Shown: positions 11,601 to 23,600 of the stretch, one piece after another | Position numbering within the stretch: position 1 is the first letter of the stretch | Layout of the letters: every line of letters begins with the position of its first letter | DNA from: Phalacrocorax aristotelis | Lineage: Eukaryota; Chordata; Aves; Suliformes; Phalacrocoracidae | Reading direction: 5' to 3' | Assembly: GCF_949628215.1 (NCBI RefSeq) | Contig: NC_134281.1 | Coordinates: 38,548,512 to 38,612,511, forward strand | Length of the DNA: 64,000 nt | The notes under the pieces: model-generated | Told to the model about the DNA's origin: nothing | The model's input: the letters and a program-made list of their open reading frames with translations, nothing else | Database searches by the model: none | Made by a program: the position numbers and the translations under genes

Positions 11601-14600
11601 TGTCAGTAACATAGTATCTTTTTCATCCAAATAAATCTACCTTTTCTCTAAATGCATACACTTTGTGCAGATGGTTTTGACCTCCAAGCTGAAGAGGAAA
11701 GACTGGAAGTTTTACGATAAGCATCTGAATTCAATTCATAAGCACTTAGAAAAGACTTTATGTTTCTTAGTGCCATTACTATCACAAATTTACTGATCAA
11801 GTCTGTAAGTTGCCACCAACATCTTTTGTAATATTGCTTATGTTTCCTGAGACATGTTCCAAGGTGTCATATATATGTGACCCCACACGGGTGGTGGATT
11901 GCATATTGTGCCAGCTCATCACAACACTGTTTTAGTGTCTCTACGAGTGATGGATATGCTTTTGAGTTGAGAGTATTATGAGAGCAATCCATGAGTGATA
12001 GAAAGAGCTATATCTTTCCTCATAAACCAGTGAACTTCATCCAACTTGATGATACTTCACTGCATTGTAGGACAAAGGAGGGTCCTAATAAGTTATCTCA
12101 GATGGAAGGAATCTGACATACAGGCTGCAGGTTCCCTGGCAGAATGGACCTGACTGCAGGATGTCATAGTCCTGGCCTTCCTCCTTGTCCTGACTGTACG
12201 TTCCTGCCCCTTGTGTTTGACATTGTCATTTCAGTGCGCAAAGACAGAAAAAACTAACCCAAACCCAATCAGAAAAAGGTAATGTTATTCTGCTGGCATA
12301 GCTTGTTGAAATGACTCAGAGGATTGGATGGAGAGCCAGATCCAGCGCAGAGGAGGGACTGGGACTGTGGCAGCAAACAGTCATGGTGTCTGAGGTTGCT
12401 ATGGAACCACTGTCATGGTGCCAAAATCAGTCTTTTCTTGCAGGAAAATGAAGTGTATAGATTTTCCTTGTGGTAGCAGATTTTCACAGGCTGCTGGATG
12501 AAAATTTGAAAGCATGCTTTTATTTTAGGGTAACATATAGACATATTTATGATTTTAAAATTTATACAGAAATATCAATTTCCATTTAAAACAGATATGT
12601 CATGTAGCTAGTGTGGAGTGTTATTAACACAAAAAAATCAGGAATTAATGAGAACCTATTTTGAATTATTTAATATATGCTTACAAAAGATGCTTTTGTA
12701 GATTGTGGAACAATATTTTTCTTAAATTTATGTGAATATCCTTCCTACAAATATTATTTAGAAACATTTCTACAGCATACTGTGTATAAACTCTAAAAGC
12801 ACTAAACAAATATTTTGACAATTACTGATTTAAAAAGGGAGTTTGGGAGTGTGCTTTTCAACTCAGTGAATAAAATTCAGAACAAGAAGGGATTAAAATC
12901 CAGCGTGTTTTTGAAGTCTGGCTTCTTTCTAAGTGTTTTACATACAAATGCATGCGTCTTTATGCATGTGTGTGTTCTGATCCTGAAGAAGCGCCTTGAT
13001 CAAAACACTGAATTATGTTAATTCTGTTCTGGATTGACACAGTCTATTACAGACCTTCTCTATGAACAAAAAAAAGTATCTGTTGTAAGTAAAACCAGAG
13101 GAAATCTTTGTAACTACTGCTTTAGTAGTGAATATATTTTTTGTATTTATAAAGTCGTGCCTATCACAAAATCTCCTTTATCCACTTCTAGTGCATATTG
13201 CAGTCCACACACAAAGTGATGTTTCAGACTAACCAACTGAAAAGAGAGATGCATGAAAAGTATGTGATATTAGCTGCAGTCACTCAGTTTTGAGGCCAGT
13301 AGGAACAGCCTCATTTTATTCATGTTTATGTTCGGGTTTTTTGCTAAAATCAAACCTAAAAATGAAAACCTTCTAATAATGACATTTCCATGAAATAAAT
13401 GGGGAAACAAGTATGATAACAGAACTAATGCTGCCCTGTGGCTGTTTGTGTAGGAGAAATACCATTTTGGCTTTTTATAGAATCATAGAATCATTTAAGT
13501 TGGAAAAGGCCTTCAAGATCATCAAGTCCAACCATTTACCTAGCACTGCCCAGTCCGCCGCTAAACCATGTCCCTAAGCACCATGTCTACCTCTCTTATA
13601 AATACCTCCAGGGTTGGTGACTCCACGACATCCCTGGGCAGCCTAACAACCCTTTTGGTGAAGGAATTTTTCCTAATATCCAACCTAAACCTCCCCTGGT
13701 GCAACTTGAGGCCTTTTCCTCTTTGTGTCTGTCTGCATTAGGTCCAGTTAAAGGTAATAACAGTGTTCTCTTTTTAGATAATTCTCTTCTTGAAATATTA
13801 ATTTATTACACATCACTTTTTGTGTTGGCCCAGGACATGAAGTCTGGTTGTCCTTTTGTGATGTGGCTTTTGATTTATTACTTCTAAGTTAATGTCTCTT
13901 TCTTTACAGATTGGAAAGTCCAACTTATACACCGTCTCACCAACTGCATACACCCCAGCAGCCTTATTCATCTGTTCCAGGTAACAATTTACAAATGGGT
14001 GGAAGAGGCAATGAGACAAAGTGTCATCTTCTGAGTAAAATGCTATCTTGCTTATATTTATCCAATCATTATTTGAATGCTTTACATGCAGGGGCTAATG
14101 AACAAGTTATGTAATTTATAAAATATACAAATGTGAAGTTTGTGTCTGTAGCTCTTATTGTGTGTATTTTTAAAATTTTACTTCTGTTTTGATTATGTGG
14201 AATATGGCTTACAACAAGTATTTGTAGTAGATTTTACTCAACAGTAAATTCTTTGGGGGATGAAGGCTCAGTCTACTTGTGTTTTCAATATAAGAACACT
14301 TTTTTTGTCGTTGCAGTGTTCAAAGTAGTGAAGCAAACTAATTTGTTAAAGCAACAGAAAGTGATGTTAAAATAATTTTTCATAGCAGTTATCTTGAGTT
14401 CTATTTTAATTTCACTTAGGAGTCATCAGAAGGTCCTCATCAATGTCTTATGTTGATGGGTATGTAGGGACATGGCCCAAAGAAAAAAGGTAAGTAGTCT
14501 TACCATACCAGTTGGTTAAAAAATTATCATGTATTGGTCATAAAAAGTAATAAATGCTCCATTGTAGTTAGGATTTTCAGAATCCTGTAATACGAGTTCT

Positions 14601-17600
14601 TGTAAGCGACTTGCAAACATAGAAAGAGAAACTATCATGGATTAAGAATACAGTAACAGGAAACAAACTTCAGAAATAAATAATCTGTTTTTTATATTGA
14701 AATGAGGTACCTTGGAGATGTTTGAATTGGTGGCATTAAATATGTTTGCATTCACTCATCGCAATCAATTAAAAGTGGTAAGAGTCACATGGCTAATGAG
14801 CTCAGTAGTATTTAAAGTTGTATTATTTTGTGGACAGTAAGGACAATCAGGCTGAATGTTTTGGTTTTTCAGTTAGACCGGACATAAACTCTTGATCTGT
14901 AGGTTATATACTAAAGTTAAAATGGTATGAGTTACAGTGGTGGATTATTCAGTAAGTGTAAACTGTGTTTTCTCACCTTCCTTCTGATCTACTATGGCAA
15001 TACCTATATTCTTAAAATGCCCACAATTTATTCCAAAGTAATAAAAAGCATTGCTGTCTCTAAAGAAAATGTTGTAATATTCTATTTTATTGTGCACTTT
15101 TATTTATATCTATATCTATTTATTAAATAGATACAACAATATAATATATAAACACACATACATTTGATATTCTATTTGATGCTAGGCAAAATACAGTACA
15201 CCTAACAGTGCCTTTAATACTAGAATCTTAAAATAATTTTAAAACCGAATATGTTATTGTTATTAATAATGAGTTGCTCAGTTATTTCCTTTATTCTAAT
15301 CTCCATTAGGTCATCAGTACATGGAGTTTCATTTGACATTTCTTTTGACAAAGAAAAAAGCATTCCAGTGTCTACTCCAAACAGAGGAATTACTAGATCC
15401 GTGAGCAATGAAGGCCTTACACTAAACATCAACCGCATGCCAAAGCATATTAGAAAAAATCTGTCCTTCAAACCAGTAAATGGAGAAGAGGAAAATCAAG
15501 ATATTGAAGAGGAAAAGGACATGATAGCTCATAAAGATACAAAGGCCAATCAGTTTCTTAACACAAATCAAAAAAATGCCAATGAGAGCAGCCACTACAG
15601 GTTTCCAAACGGAGCTCTGCAAAACAGGGCAGTTCTGGATGATTTTGGCAATCGGATTGAAACACCAAGCATTGAAGAGGCTTTGCAGATAATTCATGAC
15701 ACTGAAAAATCTCCCAGAGTTATCCAAGCAGACCAAATTACAAATGGGTTCTTTCTTCACAATCAGGAAATGAGCATCTTGAATTCAAACATTAAACCAA
15801 ATCAGTCTACCCCTGATATAATTACAGACACAAAAGGTGCTCTAAGTCCTGTGACTGACAATACAGAAGTAGATACTGGAATACATGTCCCTTCAGAAGA
15901 TATTCCAGAGACAATGGATGAGGATTCTTCTTTGAGAGATTATACTGTAAGCATGGACTCCGACATGGAAGAACCATCTAAATTTCTCCAGGATTATGAC
16001 ACGCGAGCTAGCAGTCACAGAGATCAGTTAAGTCCCTGTCCCAGCTCAGTAAGTACTAAATCACAGGCAGGCAGCAGTGCTTCTTCAAGTTCGGGGGTCA
16101 AAATGACTAGCTTTGCAGAGCAGAAATTCAGGAAGCTGAATCACACAGATAGCAGAAGCAGTGGAAGCAGTTCTCAGAAAACCACCCCAGAAGGTTCTGA
16201 GCTCAACATCCCTCATGTGGTTGCTTGGACTCATATTCCCGAGGAGGCATCTGTTCCTCAAGGAAGAGACACTACGCAGTTACTGGCTTCTGAAATGGTA
16301 CATCTTAGGATGAAGCTAGAGGAAAAGAGACGAGCCATTGAAGCACAGAAGAAGAAAGTTGAAGCTGCATTCACGAAGCAGCGGCAGAAAATGGGAAGAA
16401 CAGCATTTCTTAATGTTGTGAAAAAGAAAGGTGATGGAGTATCACCTCTGCGAGAAGAAGCAGCAGGAGCTGAAGATGAGAAGGTATTCACTGACAGTAA
16501 TCGGTTGAAAGAAAAAGAAACTCAAAGACCAGATGAACAAACTGGTAAGACTTCAGAATTAATGAAAGAAACCCCTGAAAATTCTCATAGCAAATGGATA
16601 AAATCTCCTGCTACTCCTATGGACGCTGAAAAGCAATGGAATATAGCAAGTCCCTCAGAAGAAAATTTTAACGAAGGTGATATCTTAGAATATACAAAAT
16701 CTATTGAAAAACTAAACTCTTCCCTGCATGTACTGCAACAAGAAATGCAACGTCTGTCCCTTCAACAGGAGATGTTGATGCAGATGAGAGAGCAACAGGC
16801 TTGGGTTATTTCTCCTCCTCAGCCTTCTCCTCAGAAGCAGATTCGGGACTTTAAGTCTTCATCAAGGCAAATGGGAACTCCATCTACCGTTGCACCTTTC
16901 TCACAGGAATCTCCTCGCTCTACACATCAATCTCCACAATCTTCCAACAGGAAGAATGCCTCTTTTCACATTAAAATGCAAAGGACTCCCAGGCCAAATG
17001 AACTGAAAATAACACCTCTAAATCGTACCTTGACTGCCCCGCGGTCTGTGGATAGCCTTCCCCGTTTGAGGAGATTTTCTCCAAGTCAGGTTCCTATTCA
17101 GACTAGATCATTTGTTTGCTTTGGAGATGATGGTGAACATATAGGTGAACCTCAGTTAAGGGGAAATCTTTTGAAGGAAGTCAAGCCTATAGAAGAGGTA
17201 GCAAAAGAAAAAGGACCAAAATTGCTGAAACAGTGTGAACAGAAGTTGGAGGAAAAGGAGATCAAGCCTATAGAATCTAATGTTTCTGAAGTATTATCTC
17301 AGCCTATCTCAGAAACTGTCTGCCTCACCCCAAATGAAGATCAGCTAAGCCAACCAAATTTACCGACACCAGCTCCCAAAACAGCTAACTTAATCGAAGT
17401 TTCCCTATCAGATTTGAAGCCACCAGAAAAAACTGAAGTATCTGTTGAGAAATATGAAGGTGAGAGTGATCGAGAACAATTTGAGGATGACCAGAAAGTG
17501 TGTTGTGGATTCTTTTTTAAGGTAAGAGAACTAGTGGATGTGCATGTGTGCTATTAAGCTTCCTTTGAAAGAGAACTTCTTAATTCAGATATGGGTTTCA

Positions 17601-20600
17601 GTGATGACTTTCCATTGAAATCAAAGCAGACGGTTCTGCAACTCTAAATGTACAAGCATATCTTTTGCACTTGATGGTTAGTTTGGCATAAGGGCGCTAA
17701 GATTCTACTGTAGTGCATTTCTGAGCATGCCAGAGCTCCATTCATAGCTGTGGAAGAGTGCTTGGAGTTCTTGGTGAGGAAGATGCATGCTGAATGTAGA
17801 TCTATTTTTAACATAAGCTTTGGTGACCTTAATTGAACATGCTCACATCTCGCCCTTGCTTCCCCATCCCACCCCCAAATTTAACTAAAAGTTTTTGAAG
17901 CATGTAACAGCCTGCATTTTTTAAAATGTTGAATGTGTCTGAGTTGTACTTTGATGAGCCCTTTTCCCCTCTCTTGGCTGGCTAAGGAAATAGAGTCTTC
18001 TGAGACTCCCTTTTGAAGTTGATATTTGGGAGCACTCCCTGTTGCCTTATTAAAGAGTCATATTCAGACAGGCTTTTAACTGTAATGCACATTGTAACAG
18101 AGTGGTCTAGACACTGAAAGCCATCAAAATTTTAAATTCTATCTTGGAATACCCCAAAACCTTGTATCACATATCTGAAATGCACCTTGCTTGGCTAGAA
18201 GCACTCCTCAGTCCTAACAAAACACCCTGCTTGATCAGCAGAAGTTACTTCTATATGCTGCATAGTTATTGTTTTTTGTGACAAATTACCTTCATTGCCA
18301 CGCACGTAGAATCCTCTGAAGCTGAATACAGCAGTTTATGCAGCGTGGGATCTGACTCTAAACTAAAATATTTCACTTAGCAAGTTTTCTCATATCAGTG
18401 TTGAATTTTATGTTTTACTTAGGAAGGAAAAAGTTCTTTATGAAAAGTTTTTTAGTAGTCTTAAAAAAATATTTTAAAGTAAACTTATTTCAAATACTGC
18501 AGAAGTATGTTAGGATATTGCAACCCAGTGTACGGAATTAAGTGTCTAATGGCTTGGCAAAATCACTTGCTGAATTCAGAGATCTTAATATTTTGGGGTC
18601 CTTTTCCTTCAAATACTCTTGCTGCTAGGATGATCAAAAGGCAGAAAATGACATGGCAATGAAACGAGCAGCATTACTGGAGAAGCGTCTGAGAAGGGAA
18701 AAAGAGACTCTTCTTCGAAAGCAGCAGCTGGAAGCAGAACTAGAACATAAGAAGGAAGAGACAAGGTAAAACTACATGTCCTGGTCCAAATTATCAGCAC
18801 CTGTGAACATAAAAATGTCTGATTTCCATGTAAAAAAATTGCATTACATCTTAATATCCAAGATATTTAATCCTAGAGCCAGATGCGCTGAGGAGCCCAG
18901 CTGAAGACACATGCCAGCTGGTCCTGCAAAATCAGCAGGTGGCGTCAGTCTGTAGCCCAGACTCAACATACGAGTCCTGCTGGCCTGAGTGAAGCTCCCC
19001 AGAGCACTACCCTGCTCTGTGCTTTATATTCTGAGGGAGAGTGTATCACTTTGTGCTTCTTTCTGCACAAATGTGCAATGCTCACTCAGTTACAGCAGTC
19101 AAGCTAATAAACATGGTTAAATTGTCTGAAAATTGTAAAAAAATTATTTTCCTCTTAGTGATGTCTGGGAACTCTGAAGTTCCGAACCCCTGATGCCTGT
19201 GTTGTCCTTGCTGTGCTAGTTAAAACTGTTCATTTGAAAGTTTCTACTGCTGAATTTATTTGATCTTTTTTTTAGACGCAAAACAGAAGAAGAACGTCAG
19301 AAGAAGGAGGATGAACGAGCACGGCGAGAATTTATTAAGCAGGAATATATGAGAAGGAAACAGCTGAAGCTTATGGAAGAAATGGATACTGTCATAAAGC
19401 CACGGTCACTTTCAATCAAACAAAAAAAGCCACGTCCAAAATCTATTCATAGAGATCATATTGAATCACCTAAGACACCAATCAAAGGTCCACCAGGTAA
19501 CAAGCGTTCATGTGGAAAAAGAGTCTGTTCATGCTAAAACACCAGCTTGGTTTTTGGTACTAACAAGCACGTGCATTTATTAGTGTCTTGTGCCAAACTG
19601 AAGCTGCACATGACCGAACTGGAAGGCAAAATTTACCAATAGAAATTAAAAGATGGATGTCGCTTACCTGCTATGCATGCATGCATATATCAACAAACAA
19701 AAAGGTTAACTGCAGGAAAACCCAATGGAAGCACCAATATGTGTTTCAAGTTTTTTACCCGCCCATGTATTCTTCAGTTATCTCTTCTTGCACCTGTAGA
19801 GCTAAGAATGAATAAAAGTTGGGAGATGAGAGATAGATAAATAAAATGGTGATTGTAAGGTAAGAGTACTTAAAGTCCCACTTAATACAGACAAAATAAA
19901 AGAAGTTACTTTTATATTTAATGTTATTTTCTATTTTGCTCACTTACCTGCTGTATATATAGTTAAGAACATAGCAACACTAATCAAGTGGAACAATTTA
20001 GCATTCTTTTAGATATCACATAACTGCAGTAATAATTGGAAGAAGTATTGCCAATTTACAATTAGGAAAAGGTAACCAGACTGCCCAGTGACCCTTTTTG
20101 TTACAGCCTTGTTATTCTGCTGCATTTTCTCTAGCTGCTTCCCTCCATCTTCTAGTGTAAAGTATTGCATTAATGCCTTCCAAGAATCCATTCCAAGCTT
20201 TAAATTAAGGGTCTTAAGCCCTCTTTCATGAGGATTTACTAACTTTGATTGCATTCTTTGATTTGCATAGTGCCAATATTCCCATGTCCACGCTTCACAA
20301 TAATGCTTAGTCTGAGACCATGCCAGGTTGCTGTAAATGGCCAGGTGTCAGCAAGTGTTTAGATGAAGTGCACCACATATGCATGCAAGTATATCACGTG
20401 CGGGTGTAAGAGTCTTGTATATAAATGCTCTTACTGACTTTCTGATGCTGGTGTTGGGACTAATGAACAGACTCTGCTACCTGCATAGGTTTATGAGCCT
20501 TAACTTTGTTTTTATCCAGGTTCACAGCTTTATCGTGTTTTTTCAGTATCTAGTCTTTCATTGGCATCGCTGAATACAGGGGACAATGAGAGTGTGCAGT

Positions 20601-23600
20601 CAGGCAAGAGAACACCAAGGTAAAGCTAAAATAACCATTTAATATAATAAAATTTTAAAATCAGCTATGTAAAACTAGCATGAATTACAAAGAGGTCATG
20701 TATATATTGTGCACTCCAAGAACACTTATGTTTCCCTGATTTGAGACATTGATTGTTTCCACTGTCAGGCATTAGGGAACCAAGCCACGATCATTTGTTT
20801 CACAAATTTTACCAAGTAAACCAGTTGGGCAGCTATAAATGAGGTCAAAACAAAATGCTATTCACACAGCCTCTTTAATTCACCAGCTTGTATTTAAGTC
20901 TCAACTTGTAGATATTTTATTAAACCTGTATGCTATGCAGCTACATAGCTTCTTTTCTTTTTTTAACACAGAAACTGCTTTTCTGGGTTTTTTTCTCCCC
21001 TCAGCAGTTGTACAGGGAAGTAGTAAATGTCCACCAGAACTTCAATCTTTTCCAAACATGAAAATGTATTTGCAATAGAAATACCTGAAAATGAAATTTA
21101 AAAAAAAGGGGAGGGGTTGGAAATCCTGATTTTTATATACAAAATCTGTATTATATTGCAAAGGCAAATTATTATTTCTGTGTAACAACTTAATTATATT
21201 CAGAGAAATACTATTTTTTTTAATAGAAAAGAAGTAGGGAAGAAAGGGAAACTAGGAAAAGGAGTTTGATAAGGAGTGCTCTGTGTTACGATATCACATG
21301 TCATGTTTCATGGCCACTGTGCATCATGCATCAACTCTGACATGCCTGCAGCTGGTTTCAGTTGACTTTTCAATTTCCTTGATGTCTTGAGTACGGACTT
21401 TCTGGTTATTACATAGGATAATTGGATCATTTAATTGAAGTTTCTTAACATCTCTTGCCATCTCTTAAAATTATCGGTTTAAATTGAGAGCAGGATTTCT
21501 TCCAGCTATATTAGCTATTAGAAAATGTTTGATGTTGTGTATCTAAACAGACTTTACAGATGACGACCCCTATCTATGTAGCTTTAGTTGCACAGTGCTG
21601 TCCTATGCTTGTAATGAACAGTATATCTTCCTCTGGCTTTGGATTTGATATAGGCGGTTGAGACTTCTAAAATAGGATAAAATTCAGTACAAATTGCTGA
21701 AAGTAACAGAGGTGAAAGAATTTTCAGTATCTTTCCAGACCCATACTTTCACCCTTTCCTTGCGTCAGAATTGTCTTTTGATGATCACAGTGACTGAATT
21801 TCAGTGATACCTTTGAGGCCTCCTTCATGCAGGTGCTAATCACAAAAGGTGTAGGATATATTATAAATTGAATTTTAATCTGGTGTTGATTTTACTGGAA
21901 GTTGGTGTGCAGATAAATGTTATTATAATACCACTTTTTCCCTTATTCTTTGCTAGTAGTAACTTTCTTCTCACTTAGAAAACGTTTCAGCCAAAGCTGA
22001 AAATTTGACTGGATTTTGCAGCAGCCACAATCAAAAAAACTTTCAAAAGCTTACTAACATCCACCTCACTAAATACCAGTTTTTTGCATCACTCAGAATA
22101 CTTTATACAGACCATGAACTCAGTTATCTGTTAATTTCTTCTGTAAATATTGTGCATTTAGGTTTATAGTCTACAATTCAAATCACTGTGTTCCACCTTA
22201 ATACAGTTTGCCTTCTTTCCGTATTAGGCTTCTCTGCTGAACATTGTGATTTTTTAAAATAGATTTTAAAATTAATGTTTAGGTCTGAGTCTGTGGAAGG
22301 ATTCTTATCTCCAAGTCGCTGTGGTAGTCGTAATGGAGAAAAAGATTGGGAAAATGCATCTACAACTTCTTCAGTGGCCTCTGCTACAGAATACACAGGT
22401 CAGTGACAAAAATGTTCAGAAAAGTACCTGGCTGTTAGTGGTTATATGCATGAAAAGTTTTCAGTTACCTTTATTTGGTTTCCTAAAACTTGGTTGTGAG
22501 GATGCTTTCAGAGAAATGTTACTTTCGCCTCCTTTAAAATAGTTGGTAATAATACTAGGTTAAAATTTTAAATACAGATTAAAAGTACTGACTCAGTAGC
22601 ATTTGTGATAACCAGAATGAACTGCGGTTAGACTGAGAGCAGCAAATGGGCTCACAGGTCACTGTGCACTTCAGTAGTCTCTCTAGCAAGGAAAGAAGAG
22701 TTGAAATTTTAGCTCAATTTAGAATAGAGGTACAAAACGCAAAAACCAGATTGCAACAGGAAAAAAAAAAAATCTGCTTAGTAATGTGAATTTGAATGTT
22801 CTGCACCCTTTGTTTCCAAACAGATCCTTTGTTGTTTATTAAAAACTTTACAGTCTGACTTCTGATTCTTTATATTATGAATCAAAGAATAATGGTATCT
22901 TCATCCCTTTTCTCCAAATATACAGCATGTGGTATTGCAAAGGCCTTAGATCATCAGGATTATAAAAGCTCCATTTTTGCCCACCTAATATCACCTTGTT
23001 TGGTAAAGAGCAAAATAACGTTAGGTATTTTCGATAAACTTTTAGGGAGATCAGGTTTGATTGATCGGCCTGTATAACTCTGTGCTGGCAAATGTTTGTT
23101 TTGAAAAGAATTTATCTCTGCTGAAAAGACTGCAGTCTGGAAAGGGCAGAAGCATTCATTCTGAGAATCAGAAGGATTTTAGATCATGAAACTTCAGTCA
23201 GTTTGTGTCAGTTTGTACCACATGCATGTCACATTAAATTACAGGAGGGATAGAGAGACTTTGCCTGGGTGGTCTTGCTGAGTTTTCTCATGAAGACCCA
23301 TAGTGCTGAAGATCATCTTTTAATGATTATTATGTAGAGCTTATTTTTAAATGGAGGAATATACAGTTCCTAGGAATCGAACAGAAGGATTTTTTTCATT
23401 TTTTCATTTTAATACCTTCACTCTGTCAGTCAGATTTCATACAGCTTTTTTGTGTTGATTCTAGGCTTTTTTTCCTGAAGCATAGACTAACTGAGATTTA
23501 ATCTAAATTTAATTGGTTATTGCTTGTATATTATGTTCCTTTCCTAGACTCAGAATTGGTGCTTACATGTTTTTTTTTTCCAAATGGTCTTGATACAAGT

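Noticed and set aside
15251..15309. ATG and hydrophobic N-terminus of the long frame over the big CAMSAP2 exon
   Set aside because: The 59 bases lie upstream of a good acceptor (CTCCATTAG at 15309). Splicing joins this exon in phase with the previous one, so the apparent signal-peptide-like start is intron.
16258..16491. Minus-strand ORF opposite coiled coil 1
   Set aside because: Shadow of the CAMSAP2 exon; the Phe/Ser-rich product mirrors Lys/Glu codons on the coding strand.
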